The position numbers were made by a program, and so were the translations under genes. Under the pieces are notes generated by a model, which saw only the letters and a program-made list of their open reading frames with translations, was not told the DNA's origin and searched no databases. 34,274 nucleotides of DNA, from NCBI GenBank assembly GCA_007117255.1, contig SKGU01000011.1:1-34274 (forward strand), read 5' to 3'. Below, piece by piece: positions 15,402 through 23,996 of the stretch. Numbering within the stretch: the first letter of the stretch is position 1; each line of letters starts with the position of its first letter. The stretch is from Natronohydrobacter sp. GTDB taxonomy: Bacteria; Pseudomonadota; Alphaproteobacteria; Rhodobacterales; Rhodobacteraceae.

Positions 15402-16333
15402 AAATTCTTCCCTTGAGCCTGATCGCCACAAGCATCGCGTTTCCGGCATTTGCCCACCCTGTCACAGTCCAAAGCTGCGACCGCGAGGTGACTTTCGATG
15501 CGCCCCCGGCCCGCGCGGCCAGCAATGACGTGAACCTGACCGAGATGATGCTGGTGCTTGGCCTGACCGACCGCATGATCGGCTATACCGGGATTTCCGG
15601 CTGGAACAAGCTGGACGAGGACATGCGTGCTGGCGTGTCCGAACTGCCCGAACTGTCCGAGCGCTACCCGACCCGTGAGGTGCTGATCGGTGCAGATCTG
15701 GATTTCTGGTTCGCGGGCTGGAATTACGGCATGCGGGTGGGCGGTGAAGTGACGCCAGAAACGCTCGCGCCGTTCGGCATTGCAGTCTATGAGCTGACCG
15801 AAAGCTGCATCCATATCATGTCGCGCGAGCGCGTCGCGATCGACGATATGTTCAATGATATTCGCAATCTGGGCAAGATTTTCGGCGAAGATGCCCGCGC
15901 GGAAGACTTGATTGCCGGCTGGCAGGCGGAACTCGACGAGATTGCAGCGACACTCCCCGACAGCGAACCGCTGCGCGTCTTTGTCTATGACAGCGGCGAA
16001 GATACGCCCTTCACATCGGGCCGCTTTGCCATGCCAACCGCGATGATCGAGGCCGCGGGCGGGCGCAACATCATGGATGATGTGGAAACCTCATGGACCC
16101 GCGTGGCCTGGGAGCCCGTGGTCGAGCGCAACCCCGAAGTGATCATCATCGTGAATTACGGTGAAGTGACCGCCGAACAGAAGAAGGATTTCATGCGATC
16201 GAACCCAGCCTTTGCCGAAATTGACGCGGTGAAGAACGACCGTTTCGTGGTGCTGGAATATGTCGAGGCCACACCGGGGCCACGCAATATCCGCGCTGTC
16301 CACGCCTTGGCCGAAGCCTTCCACGGAGAATGA
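15398..16333 (+). CDS. Periplasmic substrate-binding protein of the cobalamin-type ABC importer
   Basis: A 311-residue protein with a signal peptide (about 1-19, ending PAFA) and a class III (BtuF/FepB-type) binding fold. It opens with the strand VTVQSCDREVTFDAPPARA, has the metal-chelate-type region MLVLGLTDRMIGYTG, a long central helix near IDDMFNDIRNLGKIFG, and ends RAVHALAEAFHGE. It is ATGA-coupled to the ATPase before it and to the permease after it. Riboswitch control points to cobalamin as ligand, and BtuF function is inferred on that basis only. The order ATPase, binding protein, permease differs from the E. coli btuCD arrangement. Confidence 0.88.
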   Translation: MKILPLSLIATSIAFPAFAHPVTVQSCDREVTFDAPPARAASNDVNLTEMMLVLGLTDRMIGYTGISGWNKLDEDMRAGVSELPELSERYPTREVLIGADLDFWFAGWNYGMRVGGEVTPETLAPFGIAVYELTESCIHIMSRERVAIDDMFNDIRNLGKIFGEDARAEDLIAGWQAELDEIAATLPDSEPLRVFVYDSGEDTPFTSGRFAMPTAMIEAAGGRNIMDDVETSWTRVAWEPVVERNPEVIIIVNYGEVTAEQKKDFMRSNPAFAEIDAVKNDRFVVLEYVEATPGPRNIRAVHALAEAFHGE

Positions 16334-17421
16334 GCATGCGCACGACCCCCAACCCTGAAACAGCCGCGCCCGCCCTTGTCGCGCGTGTAAGCGTGATCGC
16401 GCGCCCTTTGCGGCAGGGTTTGTGGGGCTTGGGGGTCATGGCGCTGGTGCTGTCCATCTCGGCTGCGGTCAGTATCGGGGCCGTCGCGATCCCGCTGGGC
16501 ACGGTCTGGGGGGTGATCCTTGACCGGCTTGCGCCTGGTGTGGTCGTTGTGGACTGGTCCGCTGGTCGCGCCGCAATCGTCTGGGATATCCGCTTGCCGC
16601 GCGCGCTTCTCGCCGCGCTTGTGGGTGCCGGTCTGGCCTTGGTGGGCGCAGTTCTGCAATCGGTCACGCGCAACCCATTGGCTGATCCGCATCTTTTGGG
16701 CATCTCATCAGGTGCGGCTTTTGGCGCGATCCTCGCCCTCATGCACACAGGCATGTTTCTAGGGCTGGCAACGGTGCCGCTGCTGGCTTTCATCGGCGCG
16801 CTTTGCTCGACCCTGCTGGTGTTGGCAGTGGCCAGTTTCGCACAGGCCACTAGCGCGGACCGGCTGGTACTGACCGGGGTGGCGGTGTCCTTCATCGTCA
16901 TGGCACTTGCCAATGTGCTGATCTTTCTGGGCGATCCGCGCGCCGCGCATACAGTTATTTTCTGGATGCTGGGGGGCTTGGGCCTTGCGCAATGGGCGCA
17001 TCTGATCTGGCCTGCAATCATCCTGACGGGGGCTGCGCTCTATTTCCGTGCAGTCGCAGGTTCCCTCAACGCGATGACCGTCGGGGATGAGACCGCCTCG
17101 ACCCTTGGCATTCCCATTGCCCGCTTCCGGCTGACGGTTTTCGTTGTGGCCGCCCTGGTGACGGGCGTCATGGTCGCGTTTTCCGGGGTGATCGGCTTTG
17201 TCGGGTTGATGATCCCGCATATCGTGCGCATGATCGTGGGCGGCGACAATACCCGCGTGCTACCTGCCTCGATGCTGGCAGGGGCGGTGTTTCTGGTCTG
17301 GGCCGATATCGTCGCGCGCACCATCAAACGCCCCGAAGACCTGCCCATAGGTATTGTCACGGGACTTGTAGGTGGGTTGTTCTTCGTCTGGCTGCTTCGG
17401 CGGCGGCGCATGACAGGCTGA
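16330..17421 (+). CDS. FecCD/BtuC-type ABC transporter permease
   Basis: A 363-residue permease with about ten membrane helices. The family motifs are clear: RLPRALLAALVGAGLALVG near the N-terminal third, the region NPLADPHLLGISSGAAFGA that is typical of FecCD permeases, and GVIGFVGLMIPHIVRMIVG, then LPIGIVTGLVGGLFFVWLL at the C-terminus. It has a longer than usual cytoplasmic N-terminus of about 35 residues. Its ATG overlaps the binding-protein stop as ATGA (16330-16333); a second ATG at 16336 is possible. The gene ends only six bases from the convergent cobF stop, with no room for a conventional terminator between them. It completes the riboswitch-controlled importer in the inner membrane. 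Confidence 0.92.
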   Translation: MSMRTTPNPETAAPALVARVSVIARPLRQGLWGLGVMALVLSISAAVSIGAVAIPLGTVWGVILDRLAPGVVVVDWSAGRAAIVWDIRLPRALLAALVGAGLALVGAVLQSVTRNPLADPHLLGISSGAAFGAILALMHTGMFLGLATVPLLAFIGALCSTLLVLAVASFAQATSADRLVLTGVAVSFIVMALANVLIFLGDPRAAHTVIFWMLGGLGLAQWAHLIWPAIILTGAALYFRAVAGSLNAMTVGDETASTLGIPIARFRLTVFVVAALVTGVMVAFSGVIGFVGLMIPHIVRMIVGGDNTRVLPASMLAGAVFLVWADIVARTIKRPEDLPIGIVTGLVGGLFFVWLLRRRRMTG

Positions 17422-17427
17422 TCTGCG

Positions 17428-18165
17428 CTATGCCTGACGCCTTAACAAGTAGGTGTCCATGATCCAGCCATGGCGCGCACGGGCCTTTTCGCGCGTAGCG
17501 GTGATCCGGGGCGCTGCGTCGGCCAAGGGGCCGCTGACCAGAACCTGCTCGGTCATGCCCAGATACGCCCCCCACCAGATATGCAACCCCTCGGGCGCAA
17601 GCCGAGTGAAGCTGCAGTCACCATCGAGCATCACCACCACAGTCTCGGCTCCGTCAGGCCAGCCATGATCGCGCAGCCGCCTGCCGGTCGTGACCGTGAC
17701 CGCGCCATTGATCGTGTTAAAGGGGATCGCATGGGCCGCTGTCAGGGCCTGCAGCGCCGTGATGCCGGGGATCACGCGCAGGCGCGGCGCAGGTTGCAGC
17801 CGGGCGGCAATGCGCAGGGTCGAATCGTAAAGCCCCGGATCGCCCCAGACCAATAGCGCGACCGTGCCGCTGACAGCCTCGCAGGCGATGATCGCGGCCC
17901 AGCGCGCGGCAATCGCGTCATGCCAGCGCGCGACGCGCTCTGCATAGGGCAAGGACTCATCTCGCACCGGCATATCGAACTCGATTACCCGCGCCTGGCT
18001 ATCGCAGGCGGTCAGGATATGGTGGCGTAAATCAGCCAGATCCTCCTTTCCCGCCCCTTTACGCGGCACCAGCACAAGGCTGGCTTTGCGCAGTTCGGCA
18101 CGCGCCTGCTGGGTCACATGGTCGGGATTTCCCGTCCCGATGCCGATCAAGCACAGGTCAATCAT
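17428..18165 (-). CDS. cobF: Precorrin-6A synthase (deacetylating), CobF
   Basis: A 245-residue SAM-dependent methyltransferase of the tetrapyrrole methylase class. CobF methylates C-1 of precorrin-5 and releases the extruded acetyl group, giving precorrin-6A in the aerobic B12 pathway. Features are the start LCLIGIGTGNPDHVT, the region LVPRKGAGKEDLADLR, the SAM-binding loop VWGDPGLYDSTLRI and VIPGITALQAL. Its start overlaps the cobA stop by eight bases (18158-18165), so it is the last gene of the cob operon. It converges on the importer permease. CobF is characteristic of the aerobic route, since the anaerobic pathway uses CbiD for this step. Confidence 0.95.
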   Translation of the reverse strand: MIDLCLIGIGTGNPDHVTQQARAELRKASLVLVPRKGAGKEDLADLRHHILTACDSQARVIEFDMPVRDESLPYAERVARWHDAIAARWAAIIACEAVSGTVALLVWGDPGLYDSTLRIAARLQPAPRLRVIPGITALQALTAAHAIPFNTINGAVTVTTGRRLRDHGWPDGAETVVVMLDGDCSFTRLAPEGLHIWWGAYLGMTEQVLVSGPLADAAPRITATREKARARHGWIMDTYLLRRQA

Positions 18166-18886
18166 CAGAACCCTCGGCCAGAGGACCGTAGAAAATCAGT
18201 GCAGGCTTGGTCCCGATATCCTGCGCCAGTTGCGCTGCCAGCCTCGCCACGGTGCTGCGTGTCAGGCATTGATCTGGCGTGCCCACCGCTTCAGCAAGCA
18301 TCGCAGGTGTATCTTGCGGCAAACCATGGTCGATCAGCACCTTTGCCAGCGCAGGAAAGCTGCGCTTGCCCATAAAGACCACCGTGCAGGCCAAAGGATC
18401 GGCCAGCGCGGGCAAATTCAGGTCCGGCGGCAACTGGCCCGACGTATCGGCCCCGGTCACGAATTGCACGCGCCGCGCAGTCAGCCGCCGGGTCAGGGGG
18501 ATACCTGCCGCCGCCGCAGCCGCCAGCGGCGATGGGATGCCCGGTACGATCTCGAAAGGCAGGCCAGCTTCACGCAGAGCGGTCAGCTCTTCTTCCAGCC
18601 GCCCGAACACCCCGCCATCACCCGCTTTCAACCGCACTACGCGTCCGCCCTCACTTGCATAATCAACCAGCAGGCGGCTGACATGGTCTTGCTTCGGCGA
18701 AGGCCGACCAGCTCGCTTGCCGACCGCCACCAGGTCCGCACCGGCGCGCGCAAAGGCAAGGATCGGGCCAGAGGCCAGATCATCAAATAGGACTGCATCT
18801 GCGCGTTTGAGCCGGTCCAGCGCCCGCACGGTCAGCAATTCCGGGTCTCCCGGCCCTGCCCCCAGAAAACTTACGAACCCGCTCAT
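18158..18886 (-). CDS. cobA: Uroporphyrinogen-III C-methyltransferase, CobA
   Basis: A 242-residue single-domain SUMT that methylates uroporphyrinogen III at C-2 and C-7 to give precorrin-2, the first committed step. The protein shows VSFLGAGPGDPELLTVRA at the N-terminus, the VRLKAGDGGVFGR loop, the VPGIPSPLAAAAAAGIPLT motif and VVFMGKRSF. It has no CysG-type dehydrogenase/chelatase extension, so it is dedicated to corrinoid synthesis rather than siroheme. The start at 18886 is chosen because it overlaps the cobB stop as ATGA; the upstream 33 codons belong to cobB. It overlaps cobF by eight bases. Confidence 0.95.
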   Translation of the reverse strand: MSGFVSFLGAGPGDPELLTVRALDRLKRADAVLFDDLASGPILAFARAGADLVAVGKRAGRPSPKQDHVSRLLVDYASEGGRVVRLKAGDGGVFGRLEEELTALREAGLPFEIVPGIPSPLAAAAAAGIPLTRRLTARRVQFVTGADTSGQLPPDLNLPALADPLACTVVFMGKRSFPALAKVLIDHGLPQDTPAMLAEAVGTPDQCLTRSTVARLAAQLAQDIGTKPALIFYGPLAEGSDD

Positions 18887-20202
18887 GGCGCCTCTGCCGC
18901 GATCAGATGGAAGAACGTACCTGTCACAAATCCGCGACGTGACCCGGTCTCTGGCACAGTCGTGCCATCGGCATCGGCCACGCACGCAAGCGGCGTGTCG
19001 GGTTGTTCCAGAATGGTTGAGTAATGGAACTCATGCCCGCGTAAACAAGCCCCCGCGACATGACCGGGCATCGCATTTTCCAGCACTGCACGCCTGTAGC
19101 CCAGATGCAGCTTGCGCGTCTCATAGCTTGTGACCAGCCCCAAGAGCCCAGCCATCGCATGGCGCAAACCGTTCTTGTCCACGAGTCCTGCGCCCAGCAC
19201 CATATACCCGCCGCATTCGCCATGCACTGGACGGGTCTGCGCATGGGCGCGCAGCCCGGACATGAAGCGATCGGCGCTGGCAATACGCCCGGCATGCAAT
19301 TCCGGGTAGCCCCCCGGCAGCCAGACCAGATCAGCATTCGGATCGGGGGCCTCATCTGCCAAAGGAGAGAATGGCATGATCTCGGCCCCTGCCTGCTGCC
19401 AGCCGGTCAGCACATGCGGATAGGTGAAGGAAAACGCCGCATCCTGTGCCAGTGCAATACGCTGCGCAGGTGGCCGGGGCAACGCGCCTGCCCCAACCGC
19501 CGCAGCGTTTCTCACAAGCGCCCGCAGCGCCACCAAATCCACATGCGCGCGTAGAAAGGCAGCGTAGCCTGCAATCGCGGCCTCCAGATCGGCGTGTTCG
19601 ACCGACTGAATCAGCCCCAGATGCCGCTCAGGCAAGGTCAGATCGCCGCGCCGGGGCAATGCGCCCAGCACCGGCAGGCCCGCACGCTCCATCCCCAGCC
19701 GCGTCAGCCGTTCATGCCGGGGACTGGCCACGCGGTTCAGGATAACCCCCGCCACGCGGCAGCCGGGGTCATAGCGCGCAAAGCCCAAAGCAGTAGCAGC
19801 GGCGGATTGCGCCTGTCCGCCGACATCGAGCACCAGCACCACGGGCCAACCCATCCTTGCTGCTGTCTCGGCAGACGCGCCGAAGCCCGACAGCCCGCGC
19901 GTGGCCACACCGTCGAACAAGCCCATCGAACCTTCGGCCACACAGATATCCGCGCCCTTGGCTTGCGACGCAATCGCGCCAAACAATTCCGGCCCCATCG
20001 CCCATGTGTCCAGATTGAACGAGGCCCGCCCACAAGCCGCGCGGTGAAAGGCAGGGTCAATATAATCTGGACCGGATTTAAACGGCTGCACTGCCAACCC
20101 ATCTTCGGCCAGCGCACGCAAGAGGCCCAGCATCACCGTGGTCTTGCCGGTGCCAGAGGCGGGGGCAGAGATCATCAGACCGGGGGGGCAAGATTCAGTC
20201 AT
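18883..20202 (-). CDS. cobB: Hydrogenobyrinic acid a,c-diamide synthase, CobB
   Basis: A 439-residue glutamine- and ATP-dependent amidase that amidates side chains a and c of hydrogenobyrinic acid, directly before cobalt insertion in the aerobic pathway. The N-terminal ATPase domain has MISAPASGTGKTT (P-loop) and FKSGPDYIDPAFH. The C-terminal class I glutaminase domain has the nucleophile cysteine in HGECGGYMVLG and the HEFHYS region. The start at 20202 (MTESCPPGLMISAPAS) overlaps the cobM stop by eight bases; longer starts would lie inside cobM. It is ATGA-coupled to cobA. The length is normal for the family. Confidence 0.95.
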   Translation of the reverse strand: MTESCPPGLMISAPASGTGKTTVMLGLLRALAEDGLAVQPFKSGPDYIDPAFHRAACGRASFNLDTWAMGPELFGAIASQAKGADICVAEGSMGLFDGVATRGLSGFGASAETAARMGWPVVLVLDVGGQAQSAAATALGFARYDPGCRVAGVILNRVASPRHERLTRLGMERAGLPVLGALPRRGDLTLPERHLGLIQSVEHADLEAAIAGYAAFLRAHVDLVALRALVRNAAAVGAGALPRPPAQRIALAQDAAFSFTYPHVLTGWQQAGAEIMPFSPLADEAPDPNADLVWLPGGYPELHAGRIASADRFMSGLRAHAQTRPVHGECGGYMVLGAGLVDKNGLRHAMAGLLGLVTSYETRKLHLGYRRAVLENAMPGHVAGACLRGHEFHYSTILEQPDTPLACVADADGTTVPETGSRRGFVTGTFFHLIAAEAP

Positions 20203-20989
20203 CGCGCTCACTCCATTCCGACCATGGGCTGTCTGCACTTTGGGGCCGGTAGCGGCGGTCGTAATCGGAAGCATAGAGGCAGCTTTCATCGAACCCTTCT
20301 GCAGCGAGGGCTGGGCCGATCAGGATCAGCGCGGTGCGCGCAATGGCATCGGGCAAGGCCGCCTCAATCGTGGAGAGGGTCGCCCGGATGATGCGCTGAT
20401 CAGGCCAGCTTGCACGCCAGACAATCGCCACCGGGCAGTCGGGGCCGTAATGCGGGATGGTCTCTGCGACCACGCGGGGCAGGTTCTGGATCGACAGATG
20501 CAAGGCCAGCGTCGCGCCGGTGGCGGCGAAGTTGGCCAGCGTTTCCTGCGCGGGCATGGCACTGGCGCGCCCCGATGTGCGCGTCAACACCACCGATTGC
20601 GCAAGACCCGGCAGCGTCAGTTCCGTCCCCAAGGCTGCGGCGGCAGCCGCGAAGGACGGCACACCGGGCGTGACAGTATGGGGGATGTCCAGCGCGCGCA
20701 GACGACGAAGCTGTTCGCCCATCGCCGACCAGAGCGACAAGTCCCCAGAATGCAGCCGCGCGATGTCATGACCTGCGGCATGGGCAGCAGTGATCTCGGC
20801 CATGATCGCATCCAGATCAAGCGGTGCGGTGTTCACGATCCGCGCGCCGGGCGGGCAATGCGCGAGCACCGCTTGCGGCACAAGTGACCCGGCATAGAGG
20901 CAGACCGGACAGGCCGCGATCAGATCACGCCCGCGCAGGGTCAGCAGATCGGCTGCGCCGGGGCCAGCGCCGATGAAATGCACCGTCAT
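20195..20989 (-). CDS. cobM: Precorrin-4 C11-methyltransferase, CobM
   Basis: A 264-residue tetrapyrrole methylase that transfers a methyl group from SAM to C-11 of precorrin-4, giving precorrin-5. It opens VHFIGAGPGAADLLTLRG, contains CLYAGSLVPQAVL (typical of CobM/CbiF), the ARLHSGDLSLWSAM loop and VTPGVPSFAAAAAALG. The start at 20989 overlaps the cobE stop as ATGA, and AAGGA lies eight bases upstream. The stop overlaps the cobB start by eight bases. No anomaly was seen. Confidence 0.95.
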   Translation of the reverse strand: MTVHFIGAGPGAADLLTLRGRDLIAACPVCLYAGSLVPQAVLAHCPPGARIVNTAPLDLDAIMAEITAAHAAGHDIARLHSGDLSLWSAMGEQLRRLRALDIPHTVTPGVPSFAAAAAALGTELTLPGLAQSVVLTRTSGRASAMPAQETLANFAATGATLALHLSIQNLPRVVAETIPHYGPDCPVAIVWRASWPDQRIIRATLSTIEAALPDAIARTALILIGPALAAEGFDESCLYASDYDRRYRPQSADSPWSEWSERDD

Positions 20990-21357
20990 AGGTTTGGTCC
21001 TTCTGCCAGCGCGCATGTCGCGCAGCCATCATCAGATATCACACGCGGCCCAAGCAATCGCGCACCGTGCCCGGCAGCAGCAAGCGCTGCAGCTTCCGCA
21101 AGCGAGCCTGTATCGCGTGTCGCCAATGACGCAGTTGATTGCGTTAGCGTTCGCTGCGCACGGATCGCTTCAGGTCCAACGCCAATCACGCGCTGCCCGG
21201 CAGCGAAGCGCCGAAACACCGCAGCCTCGGCCTTGTCCTGCGCTGTCGCCAGACACACTGCCTGCCCGCCTGCGCGCGCAAAGGCCGAAGCGAGGCTTTC
21301 GACACGCGCATCGGCGCGAAACCCGAAGCCCGCCACGATCACAACACACCTGCCCAT
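20986..21357 (-). CDS. cobE: Cobalamin biosynthesis protein CobE
   Basis: A small protein of 123 residues, related to the C-terminal domain of CbiG. It shows CVVIVAGFGFRADARVESL, then AVFRRFAAGQRVIGVGPEAI and TGSLAEAAALAAAG. CobE is needed for the aerobic pathway, but its exact role is not settled in my knowledge. The CbiG-like fold suggests handling of the ring-contracted precorrin intermediate. The start at 21357 (MGRCVVIVAG) lies within the end of cobL, an overlap of 19 bases. Its stop overlaps cobM as ATGA. A cysteine-rich tail (DDGCATCALAEG) is present, somewhat unusual for the fold. Confidence 0.88.
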   Translation of the reverse strand: MGRCVVIVAGFGFRADARVESLASAFARAGGQAVCLATAQDKAEAAVFRRFAAGQRVIGVGPEAIRAQRTLTQSTASLATRDTGSLAEAAALAAAGHGARLLGPRVISDDGCATCALAEGPNL

Positions 21358-22523
21358 TGCACGATTGGCCGTGCAGACACCCAGCCGCGCAACCGTCCCA
21401 AGGGTTCCGCCTGTGCAATCTCGACCCGCATCAGGTTGCCACCTTTTCGTGCGGCCCAATCGACAAGCAGCGCTTCGGATTCGAGCGTAACTGCATGGGC
21501 AACCATGCGTGTGCCAGTCATGGGGGTGAGCATGTCCAGAAGCGCCGCCGACAAGCCGCCGCCGATGAACACCGCATTCGGGTTCGGCAGAGCGGCCAGC
21601 GCGTCGGGCGCGTGGCCCTCCATGACATCGATGGGCACCCCGAAACGCGCAACATTCTCACGGATGATCGCCAGCCGGTCAGCGCGCGGCTCGACGCAGA
21701 TCGCGCGCAGGGACGGATGTGACAGGCACCATTCGACCGAGATCGAACCAGAGCCGCCGCCAATATCCCACAACAGCTCACCCGCGCGCGGGGATAGTGC
21801 AGATAACGCAAGGGCACGGATCGGGCGTTTGGTGATCTGCCCGTCATGGGCGAACAAATCATCCTCCCGCCCAGAAACCTGTGTGAAAGGCACGCCATCG
21901 CCTGCAATCTCCAGTCCTACCGCGACCGGATGCTGTACATCATCCAGCATGAAGGATTCGGCATGTGCCACCCGCAGGCGTTCCTTCGGACCGCCCATTG
22001 CCTCGAAGATATGCAGTCGGCTTTGAGCAAACCCTTGCCCGGCCAGCCAACGTGCCAACGACGCCACTGCCGTACCGTCACGCAAGAGCACTATCGCCCG
22101 CGCACCCATGACCAGATGCGGGCGCAACTGCGCAAACGGGGCTGCATGCAGGCCCAGACAGGGCGTTCGCTCCAAGGGCCAGCCCAAACGCGCCGCAACC
22201 AGCGAGAAGGTCGAGGGCGCAGGTAAGGCCGTCCATTCGTCTGGCCCCAGCGCCTGCGCAATCACACTGCCAGTGCCAAACCAGAACGGATCGCCCGAAA
22301 CCAGCACCGCAACCCGCTGCCCACGCAGAGATTGCAGAACTGGCAGCCCGTCCGCAAAAGGCACAGGCCAAACGATCTGCTGCGCCTCAAGCACCGGCAA
22401 CAGCCCCAGATGCCGCGCAGGCCCCATAACCACCTGCGCCGCTTTCAGCGCCGCAAGGCTTGCAGGCGGCAGGCTCTCCGGTCCATCATGCATCCCGATG
22501 ATCGTGACCCAAGGCTCAGACAT
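21339..22523 (-). CDS. cobL: Precorrin-6Y C5,15-methyltransferase (decarboxylating), CobL
   Basis: A 394-residue two-domain enzyme. The N-terminal half is a tetrapyrrole methylase (VTIIGMHDGPESL, VLVSGDPFWFGTGS). The C-terminal half is a Rossmann-type methyltransferase with the SAM motif LLWDIGGGSGSISVEW and ICVEPRADRL. It methylates C-5 and C-15 and decarboxylates the C-12 acetate of precorrin-6B to give precorrin-8. The start at 22523 fits the family N-terminus (MSEPWVTIIG). This start codon shares two bases with the divergent cobK start, so its leader sequence is the antisense of cobK codons. Minus-strand transcription must pass through cobK to link it to cobJ, unless it has its own promoter. 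Confidence 0.94.
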   Translation of the reverse strand: MSEPWVTIIGMHDGPESLPPASLAALKAAQVVMGPARHLGLLPVLEAQQIVWPVPFADGLPVLQSLRGQRVAVLVSGDPFWFGTGSVIAQALGPDEWTALPAPSTFSLVAARLGWPLERTPCLGLHAAPFAQLRPHLVMGARAIVLLRDGTAVASLARWLAGQGFAQSRLHIFEAMGGPKERLRVAHAESFMLDDVQHPVAVGLEIAGDGVPFTQVSGREDDLFAHDGQITKRPIRALALSALSPRAGELLWDIGGGSGSISVEWCLSHPSLRAICVEPRADRLAIIRENVARFGVPIDVMEGHAPDALAALPNPNAVFIGGGLSAALLDMLTPMTGTRMVAHAVTLESEALLVDWAARKGGNLMRVEIAQAEPLGRLRGWVSARPIVQWAGVL

Positions 22524-23277
22524 GCGAAAACGCCTTCTCATCCTTGGCGGCACCACCGAAGCCCGTGCCTTGGGCAAAGCCGTGGCAGAGGCCGGGATTG
22601 ACGGCGTACTCTCGCTGGCCGGTCGCGTCGAACGCCCCCTGCGCCAGCCCCTTCCACAACGCGTAGGCGGCTTTGGTGGGATCAAAGGACTGCGCAGCTA
22701 TCTGCACACCGAGCAGATCACCCATGTGATCGACGCCACGCATCCGTTCGCCGCTCAGATGAGCCGCAACGCTTTGGCTGCTTGCAGCGCCGAGTCCCTG
22801 CCCTATCTGGCCCTGACCCGCGCGCCATGGAGTGCGCAGTCGGAAGATAATTGGCATCAAGTGCCCGATATCGCGGGTGCAGTTGCTGCACTTGCAGGCC
22901 GCGCGCGCCGCGTGATGCTGGCCATCGGGCGGCAGAATCTGCTCGCTTTTGCGGCCCAGCCGCAGCATTTCTACCTTTTGCGGCTGGTAGACCCACCCGA
23001 GGCCCCGCTGCCCTTGCCGCAGACGCATGTGATCATCGATCGCGGCCCATTCACCCCTGAAAGCGACCGTGCGCTGATGGAGGCGCACAGGATTGATCTG
23101 ATCGTGTCGAAAAACGCTGGCGGAACCGGGGCTTCGGCGAAACTGACAGCGGCCCGCGCGCTGCGCCTGCCAGTGATCATGATCGACCGCCCTGCCCTGC
23201 CTGCGCGGGCGGAGGTACATGACGTAACAGGCGTGCTGGACTGGCTGGATCATGCGGACACCCCGCGCGGCGTGTAG
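22522..23277 (+). CDS. cobK: Precorrin-6A reductase, CobK
   Basis: A 251-residue NADPH-dependent reductase that converts precorrin-6A to precorrin-6B. Motifs are LLILGGTTEARALGKAV at the N-terminus, HVIDATHPFAAQMS, LPYLALTRAPW and DLIVSKNAGGTGASAKLTAA near the C-terminus, all typical of the family. It is the only cob gene of this block on the plus strand. Its start codon overlaps the cobL start codon on the opposite strand within the tetranucleotide CATG (22521-22524). Its 3' end overlaps the cobJ 3' end by 28 bases (23250-23277). Its promoter must therefore lie within cobL, and the long cob operon transcript is fully antisense to it. AAGG about 10 bases upstream is the only ribosome binding site candidate. 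Confidence 0.94.
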   Translation: MRKRLLILGGTTEARALGKAVAEAGIDGVLSLAGRVERPLRQPLPQRVGGFGGIKGLRSYLHTEQITHVIDATHPFAAQMSRNALAACSAESLPYLALTRAPWSAQSEDNWHQVPDIAGAVAALAGRARRVMLAIGRQNLLAFAAQPQHFYLLRLVDPPEAPLPLPQTHVIIDRGPFTPESDRALMEAHRIDLIVSKNAGGTGASAKLTAARALRLPVIMIDRPALPARAEVHDVTGVLDWLDHADTPRGV

Positions 23278-23996
23278 ACAAGATCAGTGCCTGGGATTTG
23301 CCGCGTTTGTGACGACCCCACAATCACCACGGTGCGCATATCCGCCATTTCGGGGCGCGCTTCAGTCAACGGTACGATGGTCAACGCTTCCTCTGGCGTA
23401 GAGACAGCGCGGGCAAAGAGGATCAGCCGCGCCGGTTCGCATGTCTCGCGCAGGATCTTCAGCACGCGGCCAAATCCTTCGGGACGGGCCAGTGAGCGGG
23501 GGTTGTAGAAGGCCAGCGCGAAATCGGCCTCGACGGCGAGCCGCAGGCGCTTTTCGATCAACGCCCAGGGCTTCAGGTTGTCACTGAGATTGATCGCGCA
23601 GAAATCATGCCCCAAGGGCGCACCTGCCCGCGCTGCGGCCGCCAGCATCGCCGTGATGCCGGGCAGCACCCGGATATCCAGCCCGCGCCACGCTTCTGGC
23701 CCGCTTTCCAATGCTTCGAACAGGGCGGAGGCCATAGCGAACACCCCCGGATCGCCCGAACTGACCACAACCACGCGCGCCCCAGCCTGCGCCATATTCA
23801 GGGCATGTCTGGCGCGGTCCAGCTCGACGCGGTTATCGCTTTCATGCAGCGTCAGACCCAGGCGCGGGGCGACACGGCGCACATAGGGGATGTAGCCCAC
23901 GATATCCGTGGCCTCTGCCACTGCGGCTGTCACTTCGGGCGTAATCAGACTGTCAGCCCCCGGCCCAAGGCCCGCCACCACGACCCAACCGCTCAT
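23250..23996 (-). CDS. cobJ: Precorrin-3B C17-methyltransferase, CobJ
   Basis: A 248-residue tetrapyrrole methylase that methylates C-17 and drives ring contraction of precorrin-3B to precorrin-4. It begins VVVAGLGPGADSLITPEV and contains VGYIPYVRR, VVVVSSGDPGVFAMASALFE, the motif LPGITAMLAAAARAGAPLGH, then DFCAINLSDNLKPW and ALAFYNPRS, which are typical of CobJ/CbiH. The start overlaps the cobI stop as ATGA (23993-23996). It lacks the extra C-terminal CobG- or CbiG-like fusions found in some relatives. Its 3' end overlaps cobK on the other strand by 28 bases. Confidence 0.95.
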   Translation of the reverse strand: MSGWVVVAGLGPGADSLITPEVTAAVAEATDIVGYIPYVRRVAPRLGLTLHESDNRVELDRARHALNMAQAGARVVVVSSGDPGVFAMASALFEALESGPEAWRGLDIRVLPGITAMLAAAARAGAPLGHDFCAINLSDNLKPWALIEKRLRLAVEADFALAFYNPRSLARPEGFGRVLKILRETCEPARLILFARAVSTPEEALTIVPLTEARPEMADMRTVVIVGSSQTRQIPGTDLVYTPRGVSA

